Shown piece after piece: positions 28,043 to 37,138 of a stretch of 64,000 nt of DNA (the stretch's first letter is position 1; the number at the start of each line of letters is the position of its first letter). Under the pieces are notes generated by a model. That model was not told where the DNA came from and did no database searches. It worked only from the letters and a program-made list of their open reading frames with translations. Position numbers and translations under genes: made by a program. Origin of the DNA: Oscillatoria sp. CS-180 (GTDB lineage: Bacteria > Cyanobacteriota > Cyanobacteriia > Phormidesmidales > Phormidesmidaceae); the NCBI RefSeq assembly GCF_028330965.1, contig NZ_JAQMUB010000030.1, forward strand, positions 1 through 64,000, in the 5' to 3' direction.

Positions 28043-28503
28043 AGGTCGCCCACCGTAAACTGAATCTAATATGTAAATAGACCTTAGATTTTATATAAAT
28101 ATTTTCTTGAGGAATAACCTGTTTCACGAATATAGATGATCTATTTCATGCAATAGTATTGTTTGCAGAAACACCATTTAGAAGCAATAGTTCGTCAAGC
28201 ATTTCAAACAGGCTCACGAGCTTAGTGATACATCATACATAAAGCTTTACTTCTATCAAATCGCTAGAAGCAATATATCATCTTCACATTTAAAAAAACT
28301 AATTCTCCAGTAAAGTCTGAGGATATCTATTGAAATATCTCTTATTAAGCATCCTCATGAGAGAGAAAGCCTGAAGAGGTTGAATTGATATCCCTAAAGC
28401 ATTCGCTTCTCCACTCTCTTAATCCAAACAAATGAGGCGTCTCAGTTTCCTCTACCTAAAGCGATAGAAAGGGCATCGCCCTAATGGAAGATTATTCAAA
28501 AAT
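28043..28503. other. AT-rich intergenic region, 461 bp
   Basis: This lies between the psaM terminator and the DUF2294 start. It is strongly AT-rich, and no ORF, repeat or RNA was recognised. Confidence 0.5.
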
Positions 28504-28540
28504 AAAAGCTCTGCTCCTTTAAGTTAAGAGCAGAGCTTTT
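28504..28540 (-). terminator. Terminator of psaM
   Basis: AAAAGCTCTGCTC (28504-28516) and GAGCAGAGCTTTT (28528-28540) form a perfect 13-bp stem with an A-tract/T-tract on either side. It lies 50 nt past the psaM stop and looks bidirectional. Confidence 0.85.
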
Positions 28541-28589
28541 GAAATGGTGATGGCCGTGTTCACGACTTAGTGAACAGGTCGCGCGCCAC

Positions 28590-28679
28590 CTACTTGTAAA
28601 GCTCGGTAGCTAAACGTAGTGCTAGAAAACCAGGAACTAGAGCAACCGCTAGGGCGACAAAAACTTGAGTATCTGACAT
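28590..28679 (-). CDS. psaM: Photosystem I reaction centre subunit XII (PsaM)
   Basis: The 29-codon gene translates to MSDTQVFVALAVALVPGFL followed by ALRLATELYK, matching PsaM almost residue for residue. PsaM is a single-span thylakoid membrane subunit at the photosystem I trimer/monomer interface. AAAAGGAT stands about 10 nt before the ATG. A perfect terminator follows, and an HLR1-like double repeat lies about 105 bp upstream. It is flanked by unrelated genes, as is usual for psaM. Confidence 0.96.
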   Translation of the reverse strand: MSDTQVFVALAVALVPGFLALRLATELYK

Positions 28680-29049
28680 AGCCGTTTATCCTTTTTATAG
28701 AAACGTTAGCGAGCCTCTTGTATCCGAGGCTGAATTAATTCTTGACTAAGATGCTGAGTTTATCTGTTTATCAGGGCGCAACTGTTACACAGCGTTACCT
28801 AGATGTTGCGAGATATCATCTAAAGCTGACATTATTTTCGGACGTTTTTCCTCAACTCACAGCGCAAATTTTTGTGCGAGTAGCATCGCTCGATGTCTAG
28901 ACAACCCTGCGTTTTTCGAGCCTTTTGGCGTCAGATACCGAGTTCCTTTTGGATTTTGGGGAGTACCAGTTGACTAAAATATCGTGCCCTATGTCACTTC
29001 GCTAGTTCCGGTTGCTAACCGATAATAGGATTAATTTTCAACGAGTGCC
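28680..29049. other. Divergent promoter region psaM-phoU
   Basis: This 370-bp region holds the psaM 5' region including the HLR1-like site; nothing else was recognised. Confidence 0.5.
28784..28799. promoter_or_regulatory. HLR1-like RpaB binding site upstream of psaM
   Basis: GTTACA (28784) and GTTACC (28794) repeat with a 10-bp period, close to the HLR1 consensus of two (G/T)TTACA(T/A)(T/A) units separated by 2 bp. HLR1 is the known target of the response regulator RpaB at photosystem I and high-light genes. The second unit and flanks deviate, so this is a candidate only. Confidence 0.4.
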
Positions 29050-29721
29050 GTGAGGAATTCTGCTCTGTATCCTGTGAACGACCCTGCTCGCCCGCCTTTT
29101 AGTCATCATTTGAGGCGTATACAGCGTGACGTCTTGAGAATGGGGGCATTGGTTGAGAATTCCTGCTTGCTAGCAAAACAGGCACTCTGCGATCGCAACC
29201 TAGAAGCTGCTCAAAGCCTCAAAGCACACGATCGCCAAGTCGATAAGTTCTATCGCCAAATTGAAGTTGACTGTATTGAGCTGTTGATTCATCCACCTGA
29301 AGGGATGCAGGACCTACGGCATATAAGCGCTTTTATGCAGCTCGTTCGTGATTTGGAGCGCATTGGTGACTATTCAACTGATATTGGTGAAGCCGCTATC
29401 AAGCTATTCCCCCATCCTGCTCATCCCTGCTTAGAACAAATTCGGGTGATGATTGATCGTTGTCGCTCAATGGTGGCCTTAAGTCTGTCAGCTGTCTCGG
29501 ACTTAAACGCTGACGTGGGATTGGATCTCAAAGTCAAAGACGACGCTGTCGATGAAGATTACGACCTGCTATACGATCGCCTGGTTCATTCCCCTTTTCC
29601 TGACATCGATGTTGAAGTGACTGTTCTCTTAGTACTAGTCATTCGTTATCTAGAACGCATTGCTGATCACTCGACTAATATTGGGCGTCGCATCGCCTTC
29701 GTTATTACCGGCGAACGATAA
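29050..29721 (+). CDS. phoU: PhoU-domain phosphate-uptake regulator
   Basis: Two PhoU helical bundles are visible through their repeated metal-binding motif: RDLERIGDYSTDIGEAA (near 98-114) and RYLERIADHSTNIGRR (near 196-211). PhoU links the Pst phosphate transporter to the PhoR-type sensor kinase and represses phosphate uptake in the cytoplasm. The 223-residue length is normal. The start is a GTG at 29050 without a clear Shine-Dalgarno; a slightly different start is possible. No pst genes or Pho box were seen nearby. Confidence 0.92.
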   Translation: MRNSALYPVNDPARPPFSHHLRRIQRDVLRMGALVENSCLLAKQALCDRNLEAAQSLKAHDRQVDKFYRQIEVDCIELLIHPPEGMQDLRHISAFMQLVRDLERIGDYSTDIGEAAIKLFPHPAHPCLEQIRVMIDRCRSMVALSLSAVSDLNADVGLDLKVKDDAVDEDYDLLYDRLVHSPFPDIDVEVTVLLVLVIRYLERIADHSTNIGRRIAFVITGER

Positions 29722-30475
29722 CGTTAAACCTCAATCCTCGTTTCTTGATCCCTAGTACACTACGGCAGAACTTGCTCCCCGTTCAAAACACTAGGAAAGC
29801 TGATCCGCCTTGGTTTTGTAGAGCTTTGCTCTTCTCGCAGAGTGTTCTGGATCTGCCTTTTGAATTCCGTGTAGCCATACTAGATTTTATTTCGGTTTGA
29901 AACCCGTAGCCTTATCAACGAGAGCTGGTGAGACTGTTGAGTTGACAATTCACAACATCTGATGAGGAATAGTCGCTAAAAGTCAAGCAGTAGAACGAAA
30001 CCCTTGGTGTAAAAGGGGTTAATCAATGCAGAGGCTTCGATCAAACAGATCATCATTAGGCCATCTCAAATCTAAAAAGTTGTGAACTTTTCAGATTAAG
30101 GTATAGTTGTAACGGCTTAGGGTTAGCCAAAACTCTGCGAATTTGAGTAGTTGATCCCTTAGTGCACTCCTGTCTGAGCGGTTCCAGCAATTCCCAATAC
30201 GTCTAATACCTGACGAGTTCTGAGAAGGTATTGACTATAGGAACTGAAGCAACAGGCTTATCCAAGGTATTTGCCTGCACAGGGAGAAGTGTTTTATTAA
30301 CTACTTGGACACTATTATGACAGACCCATTGAAAGGGTGCGTCATTGCGGTGTTTAGTTCAGTTAACGGTTATTCCCTCGCCAGTTGTGTTTGATGGTTT
30401 CCTTCTTCAGGGGAAGAATCTCCAGACCGACGATGTTGTGTTGCTCATTCGCACCAGTTAAGGAATAGTCGCTTC
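29722..30475. other. Intergenic region, 754 bp, with one MITE-like element
   Basis: This lies between phoU and the RNB gene. It contains the MITE-like copy at 29752-29882. No gene was supported; a 25-codon frame near 30317 has no ribosome site or features. Confidence 0.6.
29752..29882 (+). mobile_element. MITE-like repeat, copy 1
   Basis: It begins CTAGTACACTACGGCAGAA and ends TGAATTCCGTGTAGCCATAC-TAG, with imperfect terminal inverted repeats. A related, longer copy lies at 61753-61910, sharing GTTCAAAACACT or ATTCAAAACACT, GTAGAGCTTT, CTCTTCTCG and GAATTCCGTGT. It is non-coding. Confidence 0.6.
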
Positions 30476-32869
30476 ATGAATTTTTCGATCGCCTCACTAC
30501 TAGCCAATTTTACTGACGACAAAACGCTGACGTTGAAGGCTATTCAAAAGAAACTGCACTGTGATACTGACGATAACATTCGAGAGTTACAAATTGCTTT
30601 AGATGCCCTAGAGCGAATTAAGGTTCTTGAAAAGGAAAAAGGAAAGTATCGGCGCGTTAGCGAAGACGGTGTTGTCGAAGGGAAGCTTCGATGTTCAAGC
30701 AAGGGCTTCTGCTTTGCGATTCAAGATGATGAAGCTGCTGACGATATCTACATCCGTGAAAGCCAGCTCAACACCGCCTGGAATGGCGATCGCGTCCTAG
30801 TACGAGTCACCAAGGAGGGTAGCCGACGTCGTAGCCCAGAAGGAGAAGTGAAAGTTATTCTTGAACGGGCGAATGCTTCGGTGCTAGCCAGAATCAAGCA
30901 GGAAAATAAGGCCTATCAGGCTGTTCCTTTAGATGATCGCTTGCTCTTTGAGTTGAGCCTTGAAGGAGAAGAAAAAACGCTCGCAGAAGCGATCGACAAA
31001 CTAGCCCATGTCGAAGTGGTTCGGTATCCGCTGGCTCAGGATCCTCCCCATGGCCGTGTTGCCCAAGTTTTGGGAAGTGATGCCGAAGATTCTTCAGACA
31101 TCGACATCGTCTATTGCAAATACGATTTACCCAGAACCTTCTCAGATGACGTCATGGCGGCTGCCCAGTCGCTACCTAATCGAGTCCGCAAAGCAGACAC
31201 CAAAGGGCGTTTGGACTTGCGAGATCAGATCACCGTTACCATTCATGGCACACAAGCTAAGGTGATCGACGATGCTCTCACCGTAGAGCGCGATGAAGAC
31301 GATAACTGGAAGCTCGGTGTTCATATTGTTGACGTTGCCCACTACGTTCCAATCCATTCACAACTTGATCGAGAAGCCTTGAAACGCGGGACCGCAGTGT
31401 ATTTGGGGAACGAGATGATTCCCATGCTGCCCACCTCAATTTCAACTTCCCTCTGTTCTTTTGTTCAAGGTAAAGACCGTTTAGCCATCTCAGTCATTGC
31501 CACCCTTAATTCGGACGGAGAGGTCTTAGAGTTTGAGATCCAGCCTAGTGTCATTTCTGTCGACCATGCACTGGTGTATCAGCAAGCCCAGGGCATTCTG
31601 GTTCGTGATGATGAGGAAGAATTGGCAAAGCTAGGTTTGAAGGCAAAAGATCTCAAAAAGTTGGAACCTGCCTATGACCTAGTTGAGCGTCTGAATGAGC
31701 TGAGTCAAATTGTCCGTCAGCAGCGCATGAAGAGAGGCTCTTTTGAGCTTAATCTGCCGGAACATGAGTTTCCTGATGATGCGAAGGAACCTCTGGCCTC
31801 CTATGCCTCGCCTAAATTCCAGTACGACGATGAAGGGCTGTTAGGCGTCATTGTGGTGTCTTCTTCACTCACTGCCCGCATGATGGTGACGGAATTCATT
31901 TTGCTGGCAAATCAGCTAGTGGCCTCTCATCTTAAGGCCCTAGGCGTTCCTGCAATCTATCGCCTGCATCGGACGCCGACGACCTCTGACGTACAGGAGT
32001 TGATGAAGCTGGCAGAAAACATGGATATTAATCTGGAGCTGGCGGAAGAAGAGTCTATTTACCCAATGGACTATCAGCGGTTCACTAAACAGTTTGCGGA
32101 GTCGCCTTCTGAAAAGATTTTGACCTATCTGCTGCTATCTACTTTTAAGCCGGCCTTTTATGGAATTCATCCTGACCTTCATTTCGGTCTCGCGCTGACG
32201 GACGGATACACTCATTTCTCTGCGCCCACCCGACGCTATCCTGACCTTATGGTGCAGCGGATTCTCCATGCCGTTTTCAAAGACGGTCGAGATCGCCGCT
32301 CTACTCGCTCAAAAGACCGCGTCAATTTGCGCCACAGCAACTGCCACGGCAGTATTAACTGGAACGTGCTTCCACCCGATATTAATAACGAGCTGGAAGA
32401 CTATATCAAGCGCATTGTGGGTCCGTTGAGTGAACGAGAGCAGCTAGCTCAGGATGCTGAAACAGATTTAGAAGGTCTGAAGAAGGCAGAGTTCATGCGG
32501 GACCACACGGGTGCTGTGTTCCACGGTCTGATTACGGGCGTTCAGTCCTATGGTTTCTTTGTAGAAATTGAGGAGCTGTTGGTCGAAGGATTAGTTCACG
32601 TTAGCTCTCTGAAAGACGACTGGTACGAATATCGATCGCGTCAACAAAAGCTCGTCGGACGCAAGAATCGCCGTCAGTTTCGGTTGGGCGATCGCGTGGA
32701 AGTGCAAGTCAAAAGCGTGGATTACTACCGTCAGCAAATCGATTTAGTGGTGGTAGGCGGCGGTAGTGAAGCCAGTGAGGACGACATTACCGATGAGGAT
32801 TACTCCATAGATAATGGCGAAGACCTTCCCAACGGTGATGAGGAGCACGTTAGCGACGAATCTGAATAA
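30476..32869 (+). CDS. RNB-family (RNase II/R) protein with altered active site; Zam or RNase R homologue
   Basis: The layout is that of RNase II/R: an N-terminal winged helix, cold-shock regions (from about 65), the RNB domain (about 245-600), an S1 domain (GLITGVQSYGFFVEIEELLV, about 684-703) and a highly acidic tail. RNB enzymes degrade RNA 3' to 5'. The catalytic helix usually has four Asp in D-x5-D-x-D-D. Here it reads IHGTQAKVIDDAL (256-268): His257 and Val263 replace the first two, while Asp265 and Asp266 remain. The catalytic Arg region is kept as FSAPTRRYPDL. Activity may be reduced or lost; Synechocystis Zam is a possible relative. The stop abuts the ubiX start. Confidence 0.88.
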   Translation: MNFSIASLLANFTDDKTLTLKAIQKKLHCDTDDNIRELQIALDALERIKVLEKEKGKYRRVSEDGVVEGKLRCSSKGFCFAIQDDEAADDIYIRESQLNTAWNGDRVLVRVTKEGSRRRSPEGEVKVILERANASVLARIKQENKAYQAVPLDDRLLFELSLEGEEKTLAEAIDKLAHVEVVRYPLAQDPPHGRVAQVLGSDAEDSSDIDIVYCKYDLPRTFSDDVMAAAQSLPNRVRKADTKGRLDLRDQITVTIHGTQAKVIDDALTVERDEDDNWKLGVHIVDVAHYVPIHSQLDREALKRGTAVYLGNEMIPMLPTSISTSLCSFVQGKDRLAISVIATLNSDGEVLEFEIQPSVISVDHALVYQQAQGILVRDDEEELAKLGLKAKDLKKLEPAYDLVERLNELSQIVRQQRMKRGSFELNLPEHEFPDDAKEPLASYASPKFQYDDEGLLGVIVVSSSLTARMMVTEFILLANQLVASHLKALGVPAIYRLHRTPTTSDVQELMKLAENMDINLELAEEESIYPMDYQRFTKQFAESPSEKILTYLLLSTFKPAFYGIHPDLHFGLALTDGYTHFSAPTRRYPDLMVQRILHAVFKDGRDRRSTRSKDRVNLRHSNCHGSINWNVLPPDINNELEDYIKRIVGPLSEREQLAQDAETDLEGLKKAEFMRDHTGAVFHGLITGVQSYGFFVEIEELLVEGLVHVSSLKDDWYEYRSRQQKLVGRKNRRQFRLGDRVEVQVKSVDYYRQQIDLVVVGGGSEASEDDITDEDYSIDNGEDLPNGDEEHVSDESE

Positions 32870-33490
32870 ATGCAGGCTAACGAGCAACTATTACCTATCA
32901 CTTTAGGCATTACAGGAGCCTCAGGCTTGATTTACGCGGTCAGGGCGGTCAAATATCTCTTGGAAGCGGAGATTCCTATCGAGTTAGTGGCCTCCAAAGC
33001 AACCTATCAGGTTTGGAAAGCTGAGGAAGGGATTCAGATGCCCGCTGAAGTTAACGCTCAGGAAAACTTTTGGCGGCAGCAGGCAGGGGTCCCTGATGGT
33101 GGAAAGCTACGCTGCCACGCCTGGAGTAATGTAGGCGCGAATATTGCCAGTGGGTCATTCAAAACCCAGGGCATGATCATCATGCCGTGCAGTATGAGTA
33201 CGGTGGGCAAACTTGCAGCAGGTCTCAGCTCCGATTTGCTAGAACGAGCTGCCGACGTGCAGTTGAAAGAACGCAAACCGCTAGTCTTGGTTCCCCGAGA
33301 AACCCCTTTGAGCCTTATTCACCTGCGCAATCTAGTTACCCTTGCGGAAGCGGGGGCCCACATTGTGCCTGCGATTCCAGCTTGGTACCACAATCCTCAG
33401 ACCATCCTAGATCTGGTTGATTTTGTCGTGGCTAGAGCGCTAGATCAGTTCGACCTGGATTGTGTCCCTCTGAAACGCTGGCAAGGGTGA
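32870..33490 (+). CDS. ubiX: Flavin prenyltransferase UbiX
   Basis: UbiX joins dimethylallyl phosphate to FMN to make prenyl-FMN, the cofactor of UbiD decarboxylases in quinone or aromatic metabolism. The flavin-binding start LGITGASGLIYAVRAVKYLL is diagnostic. So are IIMPCSMSTVGKLAAGLSSD, LVLVPRETPLSLIHLRNL and AIPAWYHNPQT. The length of 206 residues is normal. The ATG follows the RNB stop with no gap (TAA then ATG), so the two are translationally coupled. No ubiD lies in the window; menD is 0.6 kb downstream. Confidence 0.95.
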   Translation: MQANEQLLPITLGITGASGLIYAVRAVKYLLEAEIPIELVASKATYQVWKAEEGIQMPAEVNAQENFWRQQAGVPDGGKLRCHAWSNVGANIASGSFKTQGMIIMPCSMSTVGKLAAGLSSDLLERAADVQLKERKPLVLVPRETPLSLIHLRNLVTLAEAGAHIVPAIPAWYHNPQTILDLVDFVVARALDQFDLDCVPLKRWQG

Positions 33491-33840
33491 GGAAGAAAGA
33501 CAAGCCCCGTAGCTCAGGACAGGGAGAATTATCGTCATAGCCCTGACTAGTGGTCTGTCTAGCTTGAATTTGTAGATTGGGTTGCCGTCAGAAAACTCAG
33601 CGTATCCCTGAACTGATGTCAGCTCTATTTCCGGAGTTTAAAGAGGTGCTTGGGAAGTGAATTGTGAGAAAGAACGAGTCTTTGTAAAGGTACGCCCATC
33701 CATATGTCTTTGCGTAAAGCCTTATCAATATTTCTCTGACGAGAGCTAGGCTTCTCAATGGGCTTCCTAGTCTAGAAACGTGCTCGTTCATCTCTAACTT
33801 TGCAGGACATATTGACACCTAGTAAATATAGGAGACTAGC

Positions 33841-33963
33841 CATGAAACAGACCCACACCCTATCTCCATCTACCAAAGTTGAGCCTCTCGTCGGATCGGT
33901 GTTTCGCGATTCGGCGGTAGCTACTTTCAGCTTTCTCGCGATCGTGTTTCTCATTTGTCTATG
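33841..33963 (+). CDS. Candidate small membrane peptide, 40 aa
   Basis: An ATG at 33841 has a good Shine-Dalgarno (AGGAG, 8 nt upstream). The product begins MKQTHTLSPSTKVEPLVGSV, has FRDSAVATF, and ends in a hydrophobic run (SFLAIVFLICL) that could span a membrane. The stop lies inside the first unit of a triple 18-bp tandem repeat. No homologue is recalled. A frame on the opposite strand overlaps it but is less convincing. Confidence 0.45.
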
Positions 33964-34008
33964 AGAGAGATTTCGTCTATGAGAGAGATTTCGTCTATGA
34001 GAGAGATG
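33955..34008 (+). repeat. Triple 18-bp tandem repeat
   Basis: Three consecutive units of TCGTCTATGAGAGAGATT at 33955, 33973 and 33991, with single changes in the first and last. It lies about 95 nt before the menD start. The unit is a multiple of three, but each copy has an in-frame TGA after CTA. Confidence 0.9.
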
Positions 34009-34103
34009 AAGTTAACGCAGAACAACGCACGCTTTAACTGAGAACAGGACTCTTACCTTTGTCAAACTCTGGCATAGTGGGAAGAGACTTGTTCCCTTGC
34101 CTA

Positions 34104-35834
34104 ATGCTGGACTTCAGAAATACAAACACTGTTTGGGCATCCGTTTTCGTAGAAACCCTTGCCCGCTTGGGCGTCACTACAGTCGTTATTTCACCAGGCT
34201 CCCGCTCGACCCCCCTCACATTTGCTTTCATCGATCACCCTAAATTCACTGCAATTCCAATTCTGGATGAGCGATCAGCAGGCTTTTTCGCATTGGGGGT
34301 GGCAAAAGCTAGTGGCCAAGTCACTGTTCTGGTATGCACTTCAGGAAGTGCTGGTGCGAACTATTTCCCGGCGGTGATTGAGGCTTATGAGAGTGAAGTA
34401 CCTTTGCTGGTACTCACTGCCGATCGCCCTTATGAGCTAAGAGACTGTGCCTCAGGGCAAACCATCGACCAGCAAAGGCTTTTCGGACGATATGTGCGAG
34501 GTTATGCCGATATTGCTCTGCCCGAAAGCTCTCTCGACCAGTTGAGATATTTGAGGCAGACTGTCCTGCAAGCCTGGCATCAATGTCAATTTCCTGGTTT
34601 GGGTCCGGTTCATCTGAACTGCCCTTTTCGTGATCCCTTGGCACCCATCCCATCGGCTTTAGCTGACCCTCTAATTCAGCAGATGGACGATCACTTTTTT
34701 GAGCATCTTGATCTGATGGCCGTTAGGGGAGCCCCGACCTTCGCAACAGAATCGGTTCCATCCAAGCTGGGGCAAACCAGCCGGGGGCTAATCATTGCTG
34801 GACCAGTACAGCCCCAAAAGCCTAAGCGCTATTGTGAGGCGATCGCTACGCTTTCTCAATTGCTAGGCTGGCCTGTGTTGGCAGACGGATTGTCCCCTTT
34901 ACGGAATTACGCCCGTCTCAATCCCAGCCTGATCACGACTTATGATTTGCTGTTACGCCATCCCCATCAGACAGGGGCACTTGTGCCGGAACAGGTGATT
35001 CAGCTGGGAGCACTGCCAACCAGTAAAGTACTGCGTCAATGGCTCAAGCAGATTGATCCGCTGCGTTGGATTGTCGACACCAGTGGACGGAACAAAGATC
35101 CAGTACACGGGACCACGATTTTCTTGGGGATCTCGCTGGAAGCCCTCATTGCCCATATTCCACCTCGTGAAAGGAACGATTCGTCCTATTGTCAGATGTG
35201 GGTGGAGCGCGATGATAACGCTCGTCAGCAACTTACACAGTCCTTAGAGCCTTTGGAATACCTTTTTGAAGGAAAGCTGAGCTGGCTGCTGCCCACGCTG
35301 TTGCCCGCCAACACCCCATTGATGATTGCCAACAGCACCCCTGTACGAGACGTTGAGTGGTTCTGGTCTGTGAATGACAAGGGCATCCAACCCTACTTCA
35401 GTCGAGGAGCAAACGGCATTGAAGGAACCCTTTCTACCGCTCTGGGAATTGCTCACCATCATCAAAAAGCAGTGTTGTTAACGGGCGATTTAGCCCTGCT
35501 CCATGACAGCAATGGCTTTCTCAACGTGGCTCAACGAAGCGGTCACTTGACGATTTTGCTGATCAACAATCGGGGTGGCGGCATTTTCGAATCACTGCCG
35601 ATCGCTCAGTTCGATCCCCCCTTTGAAACCTTTTTTGCCACCCCGCAGCACATCGATTTTTCGTTACTCGCGGCGGCCCACGGTGTGACCCATGAGACCA
35701 TTGACTCCTGGGCGTCATTAAAGACCGCCCTGGCAGAGTTGCCGTCGTCAGGGGTGCGCCTGCTAGAACTAAAGTGCGATCGCAAAGCCGATACTCAGTT
35801 TCGCTCAGCGCTATTGCAGTCGGCTGGTGCCTAG
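34104..35834 (+). CDS. menD: SEPHCHC synthase MenD
   Basis: MenD is the thiamine-diphosphate enzyme that condenses isochorismate with 2-oxoglutarate in phylloquinone (vitamin K1) synthesis, which supplies the A1 acceptor of photosystem I. Motifs include VVISPGSRSTPLTFAF, ILDERSAGFFALG, VLVCTSGSAGANYFPAV, and the ThDP-binding LTGDLALLHDSNG followed by INNRGGGIF. I use the ATG at 34104 (MLDFRNTNTVWA, 576 aa); a TTG at 34059 adds 15 unlikely residues. The gene converges on pepP and both stops share one CTAG (35831-35834). Confidence 0.96.
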   Translation: MLDFRNTNTVWASVFVETLARLGVTTVVISPGSRSTPLTFAFIDHPKFTAIPILDERSAGFFALGVAKASGQVTVLVCTSGSAGANYFPAVIEAYESEVPLLVLTADRPYELRDCASGQTIDQQRLFGRYVRGYADIALPESSLDQLRYLRQTVLQAWHQCQFPGLGPVHLNCPFRDPLAPIPSALADPLIQQMDDHFFEHLDLMAVRGAPTFATESVPSKLGQTSRGLIIAGPVQPQKPKRYCEAIATLSQLLGWPVLADGLSPLRNYARLNPSLITTYDLLLRHPHQTGALVPEQVIQLGALPTSKVLRQWLKQIDPLRWIVDTSGRNKDPVHGTTIFLGISLEALIAHIPPRERNDSSYCQMWVERDDNARQQLTQSLEPLEYLFEGKLSWLLPTLLPANTPLMIANSTPVRDVEWFWSVNDKGIQPYFSRGANGIEGTLSTALGIAHHHQKAVLLTGDLALLHDSNGFLNVAQRSGHLTILLINNRGGGIFESLPIAQFDPPFETFFATPQHIDFSLLAAAHGVTHETIDSWASLKTALAELPSSGVRLLELKCDRKADTQFRSALLQSAGA

Positions 35835-37138
35835 CTTTCCATGTCAGCGAGGGATTTGGGTACGCCCGCCGTCAAAACTTCCTGTCCCAAATCTGTAACG
35901 AGCACGTCGTCTTCAATGCGAACGCCAATACCGCGCCAGCGCTCATCCACTTGAGGTTGTCCTTCTTCGGGTTCGTAATCAGGCGTGATGTAAATTCCCG
36001 GCTCTACCGTGACGACATTGCCCACCTCGAAGGGTTTCCAGGTCTTATCAGGATTACGCAAAACACCCGTATCGTGGACATCCAAACCTAAGAAGTGACC
36101 CGTGCCATGCATAAAGAATGCCTTGTGCTTTTTCTCTTCAATCAGCGTATCGATGTCGCCCGTTAGCAAACCTAATTCAACTAATCCTTCGGTAATCGTG
36201 CGAACAGCTGCATCATGAAATGCATTGAAAGGATTACCAGGTTTGACTTCTGCGATCGCTTTCAGTTGAGCATCCAGCACCAGTTCGTAAATGATTCGCT
36301 GCTCTTCGGAAAATTTTCCGGCAACTGGAAAAGTTCGAGTAATATCTGCGTTGTAGTAGTCAATGCTGCCGCCAGCATCAATAAGCAGCAGGTCCCCCGC
36401 CTGCATTTGACGGTTATTCTCAACGTAGTGGAGGATGCACGCATTGTCGCCGGAGGCCACAATGGATGGATAAGCCGTTCCGCCTCCGGCCAGCTGAAAC
36501 AGATATTCCATCTCAGCCTGAATTTCATATTCGTATCGTCCGGGTTGAGCGATCTCCCGCGCATGATTGTGAGCTTTGACGGACACTGCTACAGCCTTGC
36601 GGATCAACTCAATCTCTTCGGGGCCCTTAATGCGGCGCATTCCCTGCACCAGCAGACGACCATCCTCGATCGCAGTGGGACCCGTGCCACGCTTAACATA
36701 AGACGCTAATAGCCGCCGCCAATGCGTGATGATTTTACCGTTGAGGGCTTCATCATGACCAAAGTGATAGTAGAGGCGATCGCCCCCCTTCAAATACCCA
36801 GGCAGTTTCTCATCTAGTTCGTTAATCGGAAAAACTTCGTCTGCGCCTAGCGTTTCTTTCGCTACGTCAACTCCGAGCCGACGCCCGGACCAAATCTCCT
36901 GCTCTTTATCCTTGGGTCGCACAAATAGGACGAACTTGTGTTCCTCGTGGTGAGGAGCTAACACCGCGATCGCCCCCGGTTCGTTGAACCCCGTCAGATA
37001 ATAAAAATCGCTATCCTGTCGGAAATTATGCTCTACATCGTTGTGCATAACGGCCATCGGTGCACTGGCAAAAATAGCCGTTCCTTCACCGATGAGTGAC
37101 ATGAGAGTTTGGCGTCGCTTTTGATAGATCGTTTGCAT
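35831..37138 (-). CDS. pepP: Xaa-Pro aminopeptidase P
   Basis: This cytoplasmic dinuclear-metal (usually Mn) aminopeptidase releases the N-terminal residue before proline. All five metal ligands are visible: Asp254 (LLIDAGG), Asp265 (NADITR), His348 (HGTGHFLG), Glu379 (VEPGIY) and Glu409 (VRIEDDVLV). The N-terminal aminopeptidase-P domain starts near residue 5 (YQKRRQTLMSLIG). I choose the ATG at 37138 (435 aa); a TTG ten codons upstream is possible. Length and motifs match the family. Its 3' end overlaps the menD stop by 4 bp. Confidence 0.95.
   Translation of the reverse strand: MQTIYQKRRQTLMSLIGEGTAIFASAPMAVMHNDVEHNFRQDSDFYYLTGFNEPGAIAVLAPHHEEHKFVLFVRPKDKEQEIWSGRRLGVDVAKETLGADEVFPINELDEKLPGYLKGGDRLYYHFGHDEALNGKIITHWRRLLASYVKRGTGPTAIEDGRLLVQGMRRIKGPEEIELIRKAVAVSVKAHNHAREIAQPGRYEYEIQAEMEYLFQLAGGGTAYPSIVASGDNACILHYVENNRQMQAGDLLLIDAGGSIDYYNADITRTFPVAGKFSEEQRIIYELVLDAQLKAIAEVKPGNPFNAFHDAAVRTITEGLVELGLLTGDIDTLIEEKKHKAFFMHGTGHFLGLDVHDTGVLRNPDKTWKPFEVGNVVTVEPGIYITPDYEPEEGQPQVDERWRGIGVRIEDDVLVTDLGQEVLTAGVPKSLADMES

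Noticed and set aside
33955-34008. Tandem repeat considered as a CRISPR array
   Set aside because: The units abut directly without spacers and are only 18 bp.
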